64,000 nt of DNA from an uncultured Prochlorococcus sp. (lineage in GTDB: Bacteria; Cyanobacteriota; Cyanobacteriia; PCC-6307; Cyanobiaceae). The stretch lies in the NCBI RefSeq assembly GCF_902616385.1, contig NZ_CACMSM010000001.1:62001-126000 (forward strand), written 5' to 3'. The notes under the pieces were generated by a model, which was not told the DNA's origin, ran no database searches, and saw only the letters and a list, made by a program, of their open reading frames with translations. Shown here piece by piece: positions 1-9,131 of this stretch. Positions within the stretch are counted from its first letter, which is position 1. Each line of letters opens with the position of its first letter. The position numbers and the translations under genes are program-made.

Positions 1-3000
1 AGGGCATAACGGGGAAATCAACACTCTTTTGGGCAATATTAATTGGGCTAAAGCTTCAGAAACACATATAGATGATTTTTGGGGAGAGCTATCTAATGAA
101 ATAAAGCCTATTGTAGATGTAAATAAAAGTGATTCATCAAATCTTGATGCAACCCTTGAAATTAATATTCGTTCAGGTCAACCGATAACTGATTCATTAC
201 TAAAACTTGTTCCTGAAGCATTTAGAGATCAACCAGACCTTGAAGAGAGAGATGATATTAAGTCATTTTATGAGTATTCTGCAAGCATACAAGAAGCTTG
301 GGATGGTCCTGCTCTACTTGTATTCGCAGATGGAAATTTTGTAGGAGCAACGCTTGATAGGAATGGTCTAAGACCAGCAAGATATTCAATAACAAATGAT
401 GGTTTTGTAATAATGGGTTCCGAAACAGGAGTAGTAGATCTTGAAGAGGAAAAAGTAATAGAAAAAGGTCGATTAGGACCGGGACAAATGTTAGCGGTTG
501 ATTTTCATCAAAATAGAATTCTAAGAAATTGGGAGGTAAAATCCGAAGCGGCTCAAAGACATAATTATAAAAATCTTCTAATTAATAGAACCATAAAAAT
601 TGAAAATAGTGAATGGTTTAAAGACTGCAAACTAAAAGATCTTGAGTTGTTACAACAACAAACGGCCTATGGGTTTTCATCAGAAGATAATGATCTTATC
701 TTGGATTCAATGGCTTCATTAGCTAAAGAGCCAACCTATTGCATGGGAGACGATATCCCATTAGCCGTGCTTTCTTCAAAGCCACATATCTTATATGACT
801 ATTTCAAGCAAAGATTTGCGCAAGTTACAAATCCTCCTATTGACCCACTGAGAGAAAAACTGGTAATGAGTTTAGAGATGCATCTTGGAGCAAGATGTAC
901 TCCATTTGAAATTAAAGATCCTAAACCTTTTGTTCATTTACAAAGTCCAATACTCAATGAGAAAGAACTCATTTCCATTAAAAAATCAAAAATTAAATCT
1001 CAAACAATTTCAAGTTTGTTTGATATTGAGGATGGTGTTCAAGGCTTAGAAAACCAATTAAAAGCAATTTGCAAACAGAGTGAGCTCTCTATAAAAGAAG
1101 GTTGCTCTTTAATTATTATTTCTGATAAGGGAATTAATCCTAAAAAGACTTTTATTCCTCCTTTACTTGCTGTTGGGGCAATTCATCATTATCTTCTAAA
1201 AAAAGAAATCAGACTAAAAGCTTCTCTAATTATTGAAACAGGTCAATGTTGGAGCACCCATCACTTGGCTTGTTTGATTGGTTATGGTGCAAGCGCAGTT
1301 TGCCCTTGGTTGACCTTCGAAGCAGGTAGACACTGGTTAAAACATCCAAAAACTCAAAAACTCATTGATAGCAAAAAAATAAATCCATTATCAATAATTG
1401 ATGTTCAAGAAAATATTAAAAAAGCTTTAGAAGACGGTCTTAGGAAAATTCTTTCTAAAATAGGTATTTCACTTTTATCTAGTTACCATGGCGCACAAAT
1501 TTTTGAAGCTGTAGGCCTTGGATCTGACTTAATAAAAGTTGCTTTTGATGGTACAACAAGCCGCATCGCCGGCATAACATTAAAAGAATTAACTAATGAA
1601 ACAATTTCAATACATACGAAAGCCTACCCAGAGATCGATTTAAAAAAATTAGAATTTTTGGGATTTGTACAATTTAGAAATAATGGAGAATATCATTCCA
1701 ATAACCCTGAGATGTCCAAAGTTTTACATTCAGCCGTAAAACAAGGTCCAGGATACGATCATTTTGAAACTTACAAAAAACTCATTACTAATAGACCGAC
1801 CACATCTCTAAGAGATTTACTAACAATTAGTTCAAAAAGAAAAAGCATCCCATTAGAAGAAGTTGAAAGTGTTGAATCAATTTGCAAAAGGTTTTGTACT
1901 GGAGGAATGAGTTTGGGTGCTTTATCAAGAGAAGCGCATGAAGTGTTAGCAGTGGCTATGAACAGAATTGGTGGCAAAAGTAATAGTGGAGAAGGGGGAG
2001 AAGATCCAGCTCGTTTTAATGTTTTAAATGATATCGATGAAAATACTCAATCAGCGACATTACCATTTATTAAAGGTCTAGAAAATGGAGACACCGCATG
2101 TTCAGCTATTAAACAAATAGCATCAGGTAGATTTGGAGTCACACCTGAATATTTAAGAAGTGGTAAACAACTCGAAATTAAAATGGCTCAAGGTGCAAAA
2201 CCCGGAGAAGGGGGACAATTGCCTGGTCCAAAAGTTGATTCTTACATCGCAAAACTTAGAAATAGTAAACCTGGAGTAGCTCTAATATCTCCTCCCCCGC
2301 ATCATGATATTTATTCAATTGAAGATTTAGCTCAACTTATCCATGACTTACACCAAGTCCATCCAAAAGCAAAAGTAAGCGTTAAACTTGTTTCTGAAAT
2401 TGGTATAGGCACTATTGCTGCTGGAGTAAGCAAAGCTAATGCAGATGTAATTCAAATTTCAGGCCATGACGGAGGTACAGGTGCCTCGCCTCTAAGTTCT
2501 ATTAAACATGCAGGTTTACCATGGGAATTAGGTGTTGCTGAGGTTCATAAATCTCTCTTAGAGAATAACTTACGTGAAAGAGTAATTTTGAGAACTGATG
2601 GGGGTCTTAAAACAGGCTGGGATGTAGTTATTGCAGCTTTACTAGGTGCTGAGGAATACGGTTTCGGTTCTGTAGCGATGATTGCTGAAGGATGCATAAT
2701 GGCTCGGGTTTGTCATACAAACAAGTGTCCAGTTGGAGTTGCTACTCAAAAAGAAGAGTTAAGAAAAAGATTTAAAGGTATTCCAGAAAATGTTGTCAAT
2801 TTTTTCTTATATGTTGCTGAAGAAGTAAGACAGATAATGAGTAGTATTGGAGTTTCTAATATGGAAGAACTTATTGGTAATCAAGAATTTCTCTCTGCAA
2901 GAAATATCTCTCTTCCAAAAACTTCTAATATCGATCTCTCTTCTTTAGTAAATAATGAACACCTAACCACTGATAGATCATGGTTAAAACATTCAAAAAA

Positions 3001-3808
3001 TGCTCATAGTAATGGGTCTGTATTAGAGGACGAGTTTTTGTCTGATACTAAATTTATAGATTCAATTAAAAATCATGAAAAATTGACTAAAGAAATTGAG
3101 ATAAAAAATACAGATAGAAGTGTTTGTGCGAAAATATCAGGCGAAATCGCAGAACTTCATGGAAACACCGGCTTCAATGGCGAACTTAACTTAAATTTCA
3201 AAGGATATGCGGGACAAAGCTTTGGTGCCTTTTTATTAAAGGGAATGAATGTTCAATTAATCGGAGAAGCTAATGATTATGTTTGTAAAGGAATGAATGG
3301 AGGAATACTCACAATAATTCCACCAAAAATAGATGGGATCTCCTCCGAACAAGTTATCCTTGGAAATACATGTCTTTATGGAGCAACAGGTGGGAAATTA
3401 TTTGCTCTAGGAAAATCGGGAGAAAGATTTGCAGTAAGAAATAGTGGTGCTACAGCAGTAACAGAGGGAGCAGGAGATCATTGTTGTGAATACATGACTG
3501 GTGGGAAAGTAGTTATTCTAGGTTCCACAGGAAGGAATATTGGTGCGGGCATGACTGGTGGAATAGCTTTCATAATCGATGAGAATAATGATTTAAATAA
3601 TAAAGTTAACAAGGAAATAGTAAGCATTCATAGAATAACTTCATCGAGGCAGGAAGATATTTTATTGGAGATTCTTAGAGAATATCGAGCAAAAACAAAT
3701 AGTTTAAAAGCCGCCAAAATAATTGAAAATTGGTCTCATTTCAAGAGTAACTTCAAATTAATTGTTCCCCCAAGTGAAGAAGAGATGCTTGGCATAAAGA
3801 AAATATAA
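1..3808 (+). CDS. gltB: Ferredoxin-dependent glutamate synthase, large subunit (5' truncated)
   Basis: This enzyme makes two glutamates from glutamine and 2-oxoglutarate, using electrons from ferredoxin, and is the second half of the GS-GOGAT ammonium assimilation route. The reading frame is open from base 2 and begins with GHNGEINTL, the internal glutaminase-domain motif that follows the N-terminal Cys, so the true start and the catalytic Cys lie upstream of the window. A TTG at position 29 is only an internal codon. The central and FMN-binding domains follow (GGKSNSGEGGEDP near 1972-2010). The [3Fe-4S] cluster cysteines are in GCIMARVCHTNKCPVG (about 2690-2735), and the C-terminal GXGXG-type beta-helix domain is Gly-rich. 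It ends directly against the next gene (stop 3808, start 3809), so the two are probably co-transcribed. Confidence 0.97.
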   Translation, partial: GHNGEINTLLGNINWAKASETHIDDFWGELSNEIKPIVDVNKSDSSNLDATLEINIRSGQPITDSLLKLVPEAFRDQPDLEERDDIKSFYEYSASIQEAWDGPALLVFADGNFVGATLDRNGLRPARYSITNDGFVIMGSETGVVDLEEEKVIEKGRLGPGQMLAVDFHQNRILRNWEVKSEAAQRHNYKNLLINRTIKIENSEWFKDCKLKDLELLQQQTAYGFSSEDNDLILDSMASLAKEPTYCMGDDIPLAVLSSKPHILYDYFKQRFAQVTNPPIDPLREKLVMSLEMHLGARCTPFEIKDPKPFVHLQSPILNEKELISIKKSKIKSQTISSLFDIEDGVQGLENQLKAICKQSELSIKEGCSLIIISDKGINPKKTFIPPLLAVGAIHHYLLKKEIRLKASLIIETGQCWSTHHLACLIGYGASAVCPWLTFEAGRHWLKHPKTQKLIDSKKINPLSIIDVQENIKKALEDGLRKILSKIGISLLSSYHGAQIFEAVGLGSDLIKVAFDGTTSRIAGITLKELTNETISIHTKAYPEIDLKKLEFLGFVQFRNNGEYHSNNPEMSKVLHSAVKQGPGYDHFETYKKLITNRPTTSLRDLLTISSKRKSIPLEEVESVESICKRFCTGGMSLGALSREAHEVLAVAMNRIGGKSNSGEGGEDPARFNVLNDIDENTQSATLPFIKGLENGDTACSAIKQIASGRFGVTPEYLRSGKQLEIKMAQGAKPGEGGQLPGPKVDSYIAKLRNSKPGVALISPPPHHDIYSIEDLAQLIHDLHQVHPKAKVSVKLVSEIGIGTIAAGVSKANADVIQISGHDGGTGASPLSSIKHAGLPWELGVAEVHKSLLENNLRERVILRTDGGLKTGWDVVIAALLGAEEYGFGSVAMIAEGCIMARVCHTNKCPVGVATQKEELRKRFKGIPENVVNFFLYVAEEVRQIMSSIGVSNMEELIGNQEFLSARNISLPKTSNIDLSSLVNNEHLTTDRSWLKHSKNAHSNGSVLEDEFLSDTKFIDSIKNHEKLTKEIEIKNTDRSVCAKISGEIAELHGNTGFNGELNLNFKGYAGQSFGAFLLKGMNVQLIGEANDYVCKGMNGGILTIIPPKIDGISSEQVILGNTCLYGATGGKLFALGKSGERFAVRNSGATAVTEGAGDHCCEYMTGGKVVILGSTGRNIGAGMTGGIAFIIDENNDLNNKVNKEIVSIHRITSSRQEDILLEILREYRAKTNSLKAAKIIENWSHFKSNFKLIVPPSEEEMLGIKKI

Positions 3809-4102
3809 ATGCCTTTCTTTGTAAAAACTGAAATTATAAAAAAAGAATACTTAATCAAAAATGATTTAAAACGAAAAGTAATTAACGAGCATAATGATTG
3901 GATAAAAAAATTAAAAAAAGAGGGTATTAATATTAAAAGTGGTTTTTTAGTAGATAAATTAAAGAGGCCAGGCGCCGGCGGATTACTAATTCTTGAAATA
4001 AATAATTATGAAAATGCACTAAAAATAATTAAGAATGATCCCATGATTAAAAATGATCTAGTTAAATGGAAATTAAATGAGTGGATAGATTTAAATAAAT
4101 GA
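3809..4102 (+). CDS. YciI-like small protein
   Basis: This 97-residue protein resembles the YciI/YCII-related family, which has a ferredoxin-like alpha-beta fold with no single established reaction. The pattern is typical: an N-terminal strand, a helix with a conserved His (NEHNDWIKKLKKEGI), a Gly-rich turn (RPGAGGLLILE) and a C-terminal 'DP' segment (KNDPMIKNDLV). The start codon abuts the glutamate synthase stop, so it is most likely the second gene of that transcript. It ends 6 bases before the convergent lipA stop. The family call rests on motif pattern only, and the function is unknown. Confidence 0.7.
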   Translation: MPFFVKTEIIKKEYLIKNDLKRKVINEHNDWIKKLKKEGINIKSGFLVDKLKRPGAGGLLILEINNYENALKIIKNDPMIKNDLVKWKLNEWIDLNK

Positions 4103-4108
4103 AAATTA

Positions 4109-5002
4109 CTATCTTGGATACTTTTTCATAAGTTTTTGAATCTCTTCTGCATGGTAACTGCTTCGAGTTAAAGGAGAACTAACCACTTGCATAAAATCCA
4201 AATTTTTTTCCCCGAAAACTTTAAAATAATTGAATTTTGAGGGATTCACAAATCTTTGAACAGGTAAATGATTAGGGCCAGGAGATAAATATTGGCCAAT
4301 AGTAACAATATCAACGAAATTACTTTTTAAATCCTCAAGAAGACTTAAGACCTCCTCATCTTTTTCTCCTATACCAAGCATGAAGCCTGACTTTGTATAA
4401 ACTTTGGGAGAATAGTCTCTGGTTCTTTTAAGTAACTCAAGAGTTCTCTCATATTTACCCTGAGGTCTTACTTTTTTATATAGTGAAGGCACAGTCTCAA
4501 TATTGTGGTTTAAAACGTTTGGATTTGAATCAAGAACTTTTTCAAGCGCTTTCCAGTTACCACAAAAATCAGGAATTAAAAGCTCAATAGTAGTTTCAGG
4601 AGATTTTTTTCTTACTTGATAAACACATTCAAAAAATTGAGATGCGCCACCATCCTTAAGATCGTCTCTATTTACTGATGTTATTACAACATGTTTAAGC
4701 TTCATTCTATAAACTGCTTCGGCTAGACGATATGGTTCTGTTGGATCTAATTCTCTTTTGGATTTATCAAAATCTATATCGCAATATGGACATGCCCTAG
4801 TACAGCCAGGACCCATTATAAGAAAAGTGGCAGTTCCACTAGCAAAACATTCACCAATATTTGGACAGCTTGCTTCTTGACATACTGTATTGAGCTTTAA
4901 ATCATTTAACAAATCTGCAGTATTCCCAATTCTCTCAACTTGCGGAGCTTTTACTCTTAACCAATCAGGTTTTGAAATTAAACTATTAGGATTATTAGTC
5001 AA
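4109..5002 (-). CDS. lipA: Lipoyl synthase (radical SAM)
   Basis: LipA inserts two sulfur atoms into the octanoyl group carried by the lipoyl domains of 2-oxoacid dehydrogenases and glycine cleavage H protein. Both clusters are visible. The auxiliary [4Fe-4S] cysteines are C41, C46 and C52 ([12 protein letters not shown]) and the radical-SAM CX3CX2C is C67, C71 and C74 (CTRACPYC). The C-terminal RSSY (about 280-283) supplies the serine ligand of the auxiliary cluster. Length 297 is normal for the family. It is transcribed away from the recombinase-like gene across a 291-base AT-rich gap. Confidence 0.97.
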   Translation of the reverse strand: MTNNPNSLISKPDWLRVKAPQVERIGNTADLLNDLKLNTVCQEASCPNIGECFASGTATFLIMGPGCTRACPYCDIDFDKSKRELDPTEPYRLAEAVYRMKLKHVVITSVNRDDLKDGGASQFFECVYQVRKKSPETTIELLIPDFCGNWKALEKVLDSNPNVLNHNIETVPSLYKKVRPQGKYERTLELLKRTRDYSPKVYTKSGFMLGIGEKDEEVLSLLEDLKSNFVDIVTIGQYLSPGPNHLPVQRFVNPSKFNYFKVFGEKNLDFMQVVSSPLTRSSYHAEEIQKLMKKYPR

Positions 5003-5293
5003 ATTAAGTGTTTCTGGCCTGTAATCTCATTTTACTAAAAACAAGATGAATTAACTATTAATAATTTCAAAAATGATTCCTATTCAATGGAAGTCAAGAA
5101 ATAAATGGACTTAACTAGTCCATCGATAATTTAAAAAATCCTAATTCAAGTTTATATTTACAAAATATTTTTGTTTCATCAACCCAAAAAAAACAGTATT
5201 TAGAACGTATTTTTTAATACAGATATCATAACGTTTTCAATTAACTATAAATTAGCAAATGTATATGTATCTTTAAATTTTTTGTACTAAAAA
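5003..5293. other. Divergent intergenic region, lipA / recombinase-like gene
   Basis: This is 291 bases of very AT-rich DNA with no supportable ORF on either strand. It must hold the lipA promoter (minus) and the promoter of the gene at 5294 (plus). Two perfect inverted repeats stand out: ATGGACT-TAACT-AGTCCAT at 5105-5123 and GTATT-TTTT-AATAC at 5207-5220. Neither is followed by a T-run in the direction of a gene end, so they look more like operators than terminators, but this is inference. Confidence 0.5.
5105..5123. repeat. Perfect 7-5-7 inverted repeat upstream of lipA
   Basis: ATGGACT, a 5-base spacer, then AGTCCAT. The arms are exactly complementary and pairing does not extend further. 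It lies about 100 bases upstream of lipA and 170 bases upstream of the recombinase-like gene. It could be an operator for either gene, or a chance palindrome in AT-rich DNA. Confidence 0.35.
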
Positions 5294-5968
5294 GTGTTTT
5301 TTTTTATATTAATTGATACAGTAAAAAATATATGTAATAAAACATTGACTTTTAAATTTAAAAGAAAACGTCTTTTACTATCTGAAAAAAATAAAAAATC
5401 TAAAGCAATAGGCTATGCCAGAGCTACTCATAATGAATATGAATATTTAGAAGCGCAAATAAAAATTTTAAAGGAAGAGGGTTGCAGTTTAGTTTTCTCT
5501 GAATTTATAAGTTTAGATGAAGAAATCAAACCCCAACTAAATAAAGCTATGAATTGCTTATCTAAAGGCGATCAATTAATAATAACTCAGCTTGACCGAG
5601 CCTTTAAAAATAAAAAAGAATGTTTGAGGACAATAAACAAACTTATTAATAAGGATATTAAATTGCTCACTTTGACTGGTTTTTTTGCTGCCAATGAATC
5701 CTGTAATGAAATTTCTTCAATTTTTAAGATTTTGTATGAATTAGATAATTTAGAAGACAAAAGTTTAGATGAAAGAAAAAAAGAACAACTATTACGCAGA
5801 AAATTATCTGGAAATAATCTGGGGGGAAGGCCCAAAATAAGTCCTTTAAAAGAGTCTTTAGTAATCAGATTGCGCAATGAAGGATATTCATATCGATCAA
5901 TTAGATCACAAACAGGGATTGCATTATCAACAATAAGAAGAGTGATTTTGGAAGGAGAATTAAAATAA
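5294..5968 (+). CDS. Serine-recombinase-like protein lacking the catalytic serine
   Basis: The protein has 224 residues from a GTG start, though the first ~35 residues are not part of the conserved domain and the start is uncertain. Residues 38-150 look like a resolvase/invertase (Pin/Tn3) N-terminal domain: IGYARATH aligns with the family's GYARVST, and GDQLIITQLDR (about 92-102) aligns with the GD..V..LDR block. The nucleophilic serine is replaced by Thr45 and the second arginine of the LDRxxR motif by Lys105, whereas Arg43 and Asp101-Arg102 are kept. Residues 173-222 form a Hin-type helix-turn-helix beginning GNNLGGRPK. Family knowledge says the serine is essential for strand cleavage, so this may be a DNA-binding regulator rather than a recombinase. 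It is followed after one base by a small gene. Confidence 0.75.
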   Translation: MFFFILIDTVKNICNKTLTFKFKRKRLLLSEKNKKSKAIGYARATHNEYEYLEAQIKILKEEGCSLVFSEFISLDEEIKPQLNKAMNCLSKGDQLIITQLDRAFKNKKECLRTINKLINKDIKLLTLTGFFAANESCNEISSIFKILYELDNLEDKSLDERKKEQLLRRKLSGNNLGGRPKISPLKESLVIRLRNEGYSYRSIRSQTGIALSTIRRVILEGELK

Positions 5969-5969
5969 A

Positions 5970-6182
5970 ATGAAGAGGAAAGAAATTGAAAATTTAATTA
6001 AAGAAAATTTCAAAGATACAGCGTTGCGAATTTATGAATTAGATAATGAAGATAGAAAAAGTTTATTAGCTGAATATAGAGAATGGATTATGAATGATTT
6101 AGATTTTGAAGAAGTAATGATGTTACCTTATGAAGCATATACTGACAAATTAGATCCTAATTACTTTGACGATTTAATTTAG
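5970..6182 (+). CDS. Small acidic hypothetical protein
   Basis: This 70-residue protein is rich in Asp, Glu and Lys, has no Cys, no membrane segment and no motif I recognise. It starts one base after the stop of the recombinase-like gene (TAA-A-ATG), which implies translational coupling and a shared transcript. The composition, with a predicted helical N-terminal half and a C-terminal PYEAYTDKLDPNYFDDL tail, would suit a small regulator or antitoxin-like partner, but no function can be assigned. It ends two bases before the convergent stop of the SxxK hydrolase gene. Confidence 0.65.
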   Translation: MKRKEIENLIKENFKDTALRIYELDNEDRKSLLAEYREWIMNDLDFEEVMMLPYEAYTDKLDPNYFDDLI

Positions 6183-6184
6183 TT

Positions 6185-7087
6185 CTAAATAGTATATCTT
6201 TTATTAAATTCATATACTTCTTTTGATATTGATGGTAAGAAGGAAGTGTCTTTGGAATACTTTGCTCCATCACAAAAAACAACTAATAAAGTATGTAGAG
6301 ATTGACTATTAGTCCACCAAGCAGAATCATGTCTAACTTCAGACATTAAACCTGCTTTACTCCAAAGATAAATACTTTCTGGTAATCCTGCACCCAAAAA
6401 ACCATCTATTTGATTAAGAGAATCGTTTTTAAGAACAACTTTATTTAAATTTCTTTTTAAAAAACTCCGCAAATTTAAATCATTTTCTTGATAATCAATA
6501 TGAATCATAATTTCCTCCAAAACCCTTGCAGCTGAATCAGAATTCATAGCGTTTCTATTTTTATTATCATGTCCATAAAATTCTTTCTCACGACCAAATG
6601 GTCCATCATCCCAGGTCTTCTGACAGCAATTTACACCAACCAATTCTTCCCAATTTAAATCATGTATCCAATCATTTATTATACTTCTTTGGTATTTCCA
6701 ATTTTCCCATAGTTCGCCTTCAATACAAGGTCCACTTGTTGTTCCAGTAAGTAAATCAATTAAAAAGCTTGTTGCATTATTACTGGAGAAAGACAACATT
6801 TTCCTTACAGCATCAATAATTTCATCTGATAATAATAAACTTCCTTTTTTAATCCAATAAAATGCAGCAAGGCCATAAACTAACTTGACTATGCTAGCAG
6901 GATAAACCATTTTTTTATTATTAAAACCAGTTCCAAAACCTTTAAATACATTTTTACTTTCACTTTTATAATTAATCCAAGTTATCGAAATATCTTCTCT
7001 TGAAAAATCTTTATTATGAGAGCATGCCTTCCCTAAAATATCATTTAAGGCTAGACCCATCTCTTCACTTAAATAGTAAAAGGACAT
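6185..7087 (-). CDS. Class A beta-lactamase / SxxK serine hydrolase family protein
   Basis: The 300-residue protein carries the three signatures of penicillin-recognising serine enzymes: SxxK at S65-I-V-K68 (in YPASIVKL), an SxN-like element at S101-S-N103, and K244-A-G246 in place of the KTG box. There is no clear N-terminal signal peptide, so it may act in the cytoplasm or the start could be misassigned. Proteins of this type in cyanobacteria are usually described as beta-lactamase-like, and a substrate such as muropeptides is only inferred. The gene is divergent from an NlpC/P60 gene with three bases between the two start codons. Confidence 0.75.
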   Translation of the reverse strand: MSFYYLSEEMGLALNDILGKACSHNKDFSREDISITWINYKSESKNVFKGFGTGFNNKKMVYPASIVKLVYGLAAFYWIKKGSLLLSDEIIDAVRKMLSFSSNNATSFLIDLLTGTTSGPCIEGELWENWKYQRSIINDWIHDLNWEELVGVNCCQKTWDDGPFGREKEFYGHDNKNRNAMNSDSAARVLEEIMIHIDYQENDLNLRSFLKRNLNKVVLKNDSLNQIDGFLGAGLPESIYLWSKAGLMSEVRHDSAWWTNSQSLHTLLVVFCDGAKYSKDTSFLPSISKEVYEFNKRYTI

Positions 7088-7090
7088 TGT

Positions 7091-7849
7091 ATGAAAAGTT
7101 ATAAAAATCCTATCTCACTATTTAAACAAACTAATTTTTCAAAAACTATTTGGTGGAAATTAAAAGTTAATATTTCTGGATATCAAAATGAAATAGAAGA
7201 TAAATTAGTTACTGAAATATTTCAAAATAGAATTTTTAGGCTTATTTATCCAAATATTTATCAAAACAACCATAAATTTTCAAGAATACTAGTTCAACTA
7301 TATGAAGATGGCTACGTCTGTTGGATAAATTTAGATGGATTAATTATTGAGAAATACGAATTAAGAAAACCTGAGAATTCAAAAAAAGAACACTTCTTTA
7401 TAAAGAATAAAGTTAACTCAATTTTAAAATGGATCAAGGATCAATCCGAGTTAAATAATGAATACCTATGGGGAGGTACATTAGGACCCAATTTTGATTG
7501 TTCTGGATTAATTCAGACTGCTTTTTTAAAGCATCAAATTAATATACCTCGAGACTCTTTTCAAATAAAAGGTTTTTGTAAACACCTTTTTTATTACAAA
7601 GAATCGTATGCTGCTCTACAACCTGGCGATCTTTTATTTTTTGGAAATGAAGAAAAATGTGATCATATTGGTATCTACAAGGGAGACGGATTGTATTACC
7701 ACAGCTCTGGAAAGGATTTTGGCAGAAATGGAATAGGATTAGATACCCTAAAAAAATCTAATGACAAAATCTCATTTTATTATAAATCTAAACTAATTTC
7801 GGCAGGAAGAGTAGTTAGAAATTATAGATGGGACAGAACTATACGTTAA
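7091..7849 (+). CDS. NlpC/P60 family peptidase with N-terminal SH3-like domain
   Basis: This 252-residue protein is predicted to cleave peptide bonds in cell-wall stem peptides. Residues 45-90 form an SH3-like bacterial domain. The catalytic domain starts near 125, with Cys137 in FDCSGLIQ, His192 in DHIGIY and His204 in YYHSSG as the expected triad. No signal peptide or membrane segment is evident, as in several cyanobacterial P60 proteins related to crystallised Anabaena/Nostoc enzymes. It is paired head-to-head with the SxxK hydrolase, so each promoter must lie inside the other gene's 5' coding sequence. Confidence 0.85.
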   Translation: MKSYKNPISLFKQTNFSKTIWWKLKVNISGYQNEIEDKLVTEIFQNRIFRLIYPNIYQNNHKFSRILVQLYEDGYVCWINLDGLIIEKYELRKPENSKKEHFFIKNKVNSILKWIKDQSELNNEYLWGGTLGPNFDCSGLIQTAFLKHQINIPRDSFQIKGFCKHLFYYKESYAALQPGDLLFFGNEEKCDHIGIYKGDGLYYHSSGKDFGRNGIGLDTLKKSNDKISFYYKSKLISAGRVVRNYRWDRTIR

Positions 7850-7913
7850 TTAATAAAGCTCATCTTGTAATTTTAAATTAAATTTAAATATTACTTATTC
7901 TTTTATTTAGGAA

Positions 7914-8513
7914 TTAACCAGCAGTCCAAATATTTTTAATGATTGGCATTATGGTATCTAAGTGTAATGTCCCAACAAGTAACCAAGCGAAAACAGCTCC
8001 TCCACAGCCCCCTAACCAAAATCCACTTGTAAAATCAGCCCAACCAGCTCTTGTAAATAAGTCCTCTGGCGGATTATTAACAGTCGCATCTGGAGGTTGA
8101 ACATTAGGTGATTTACCAGGTGCATTGTATAGAACAAAAAGGGCTGTCAAAATATGAACAGCTCCAATAGTAGCAAGAAGTCCAGCTGTTAGAGCAAATT
8201 CAGAATTTCTTAATGGGCCAGTCATAGTGAAAGGTCCGTATAGAAGGTATCCAAATGCTGCTCCAGTTTCTAAACCTCTAAAATTAGGGGAAATACCTTC
8301 TCTATAAAAAGGTAAATTATTTATAAAGGCTTTTGTAAAATAACCGCTATTAACTGGAGTAGCTAAATTCCCAACACAAGGATCAGCAACAGTTTTTACT
8401 GCCCATTGTTCTGCTACGCCAATATCATTTGGTTTTACAGAAGTATCTATGTATTTCTCATCAAACTTAATAGAACTTGTTGATTCTGAGAATGATTTTT
8501 GAAAGTCGCTCAT
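7914..8513 (-). CDS. psaL: Photosystem I reaction centre subunit XI
   Basis: PsaL is the membrane subunit that holds photosystem I monomers together in trimers. The 199-residue sequence has the extended hydrophilic N-terminus seen in marine picocyanobacteria, then conserved blocks ([31 protein letters not shown]) and three hydrophobic segments, around 85-110, 115-140 and 168-190. The sequence [14 protein letters not shown] is a recognisable PsaL block. It lies 26 bases downstream of psaI on the same strand, forming the usual psaI-psaL operon. Confidence 0.96.
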   Translation of the reverse strand: MSDFQKSFSESTSSIKFDEKYIDTSVKPNDIGVAEQWAVKTVADPCVGNLATPVNSGYFTKAFINNLPFYREGISPNFRGLETGAAFGYLLYGPFTMTGPLRNSEFALTAGLLATIGAVHILTALFVLYNAPGKSPNVQPPDATVNNPPEDLFTRAGWADFTSGFWLGGCGGAVFAWLLVGTLHLDTIMPIIKNIWTAG

Positions 8514-8540
8514 TTTTTTAATAGTTTAGTGTTTGATAAT

Positions 8541-8654
8541 TTATTCAGTTGCTGTAATTAATCTTCCAATCAATACGATAAAAACAGCAGGCATTGCTAT
8601 ACCAATTAATGGAACAAAAATTGAGGGTAAAAGACTTGGTAAATCAGATGGCAT
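8541..8654 (-). CDS. psaI: Photosystem I reaction centre subunit VIII
   Basis: This short ORF of 37 residues begins MPSDLPSLLPSIFVPLIG and ends GRLITATE. It has a polar N-terminus and one hydrophobic helix (about 11-31) with the LPSIFVPLIG pattern typical of PsaI, which sits next to PsaL at the trimer interface. Position immediately upstream of psaL on the same strand supports the call. The start is the ATG complementary to 8652-8654, and the reading frame has no internal stop. Confidence 0.93.
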   Translation of the reverse strand: MPSDLPSLLPSIFVPLIGIAMPAVFIVLIGRLITATE

Positions 8655-8746
8655 AGTTCTTTAAACATCTTTAAACACTTTAGTATTTATCTGCGAAATA
8701 GTGTTAATTTTATTACTGGATGATATAAAAATTATTAACTTTTTAC

Positions 8747-9127
8747 ATGATAAATTTTTTCGCAATTGTACTTATTATTTTTATAGGAATATTACTTCTA
8801 GTTTTAAAAAAAAGAAGCTTTAAAAAGTTAATAAATAAAAGCAATTTTTATTCTATTAAATCAAACAAAAATAATAAATTTTCATCTAATAAAAATAGTT
8901 TTTTATACAATCACGAAGAAAAAAAGAACTCAGTATTTTATAAAAATTCTCAAAGAAAAAAAATGATAAATCTTTTTCATGGTAATAAAGAAAATAAATT
9001 AAAGGCATTAAAAATTGCGGAAGAATTGGCTGATAAATCAACATTACCAATTTTACGAAAAGGCTTAAGAGATATTTCTCCTGAAGTCGTTGAAATTTCA
9101 GCTTTATTAATAAGAAAGTTCAAGTAA
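8747..9127 (+). CDS. Membrane-anchored hypothetical protein with HEAT-like C-terminus
   Basis: The 126-residue protein starts with a strongly hydrophobic helix (residues 3-20, INFFAIVLIIFIGILLLVL) followed by a Lys/Asn-rich linker of about 60 residues. The C-terminal 50 residues (KALKIAEELADKSTLPILRKGLRD) read like a single HEAT-type helical repeat. It is probably a membrane-tethered cytoplasmic protein. I do not recognise a specific family. It ends four bases before the convergent glycosyltransferase stop and starts 92 bases from psaI, divergently. Confidence 0.65.
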   Translation: MINFFAIVLIIFIGILLLVLKKRSFKKLINKSNFYSIKSNKNNKFSSNKNSFLYNHEEKKNSVFYKNSQRKKMINLFHGNKENKLKALKIAEELADKSTLPILRKGLRDISPEVVEISALLIRKFK

Positions 9128-9131
9128 ACAA

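Noticed and set aside
29-60. TTG at 29 as the start of glutamate synthase
   Set aside because: The same frame is open to base 2 and encodes the conserved GHNGEINTL motif just upstream, so the gene enters from outside the window.
5294-6182. Recombinase region as an active mobile element
   Set aside because: No flanking inverted or direct repeats, no cargo with atypical composition, and the catalytic Ser is absent.
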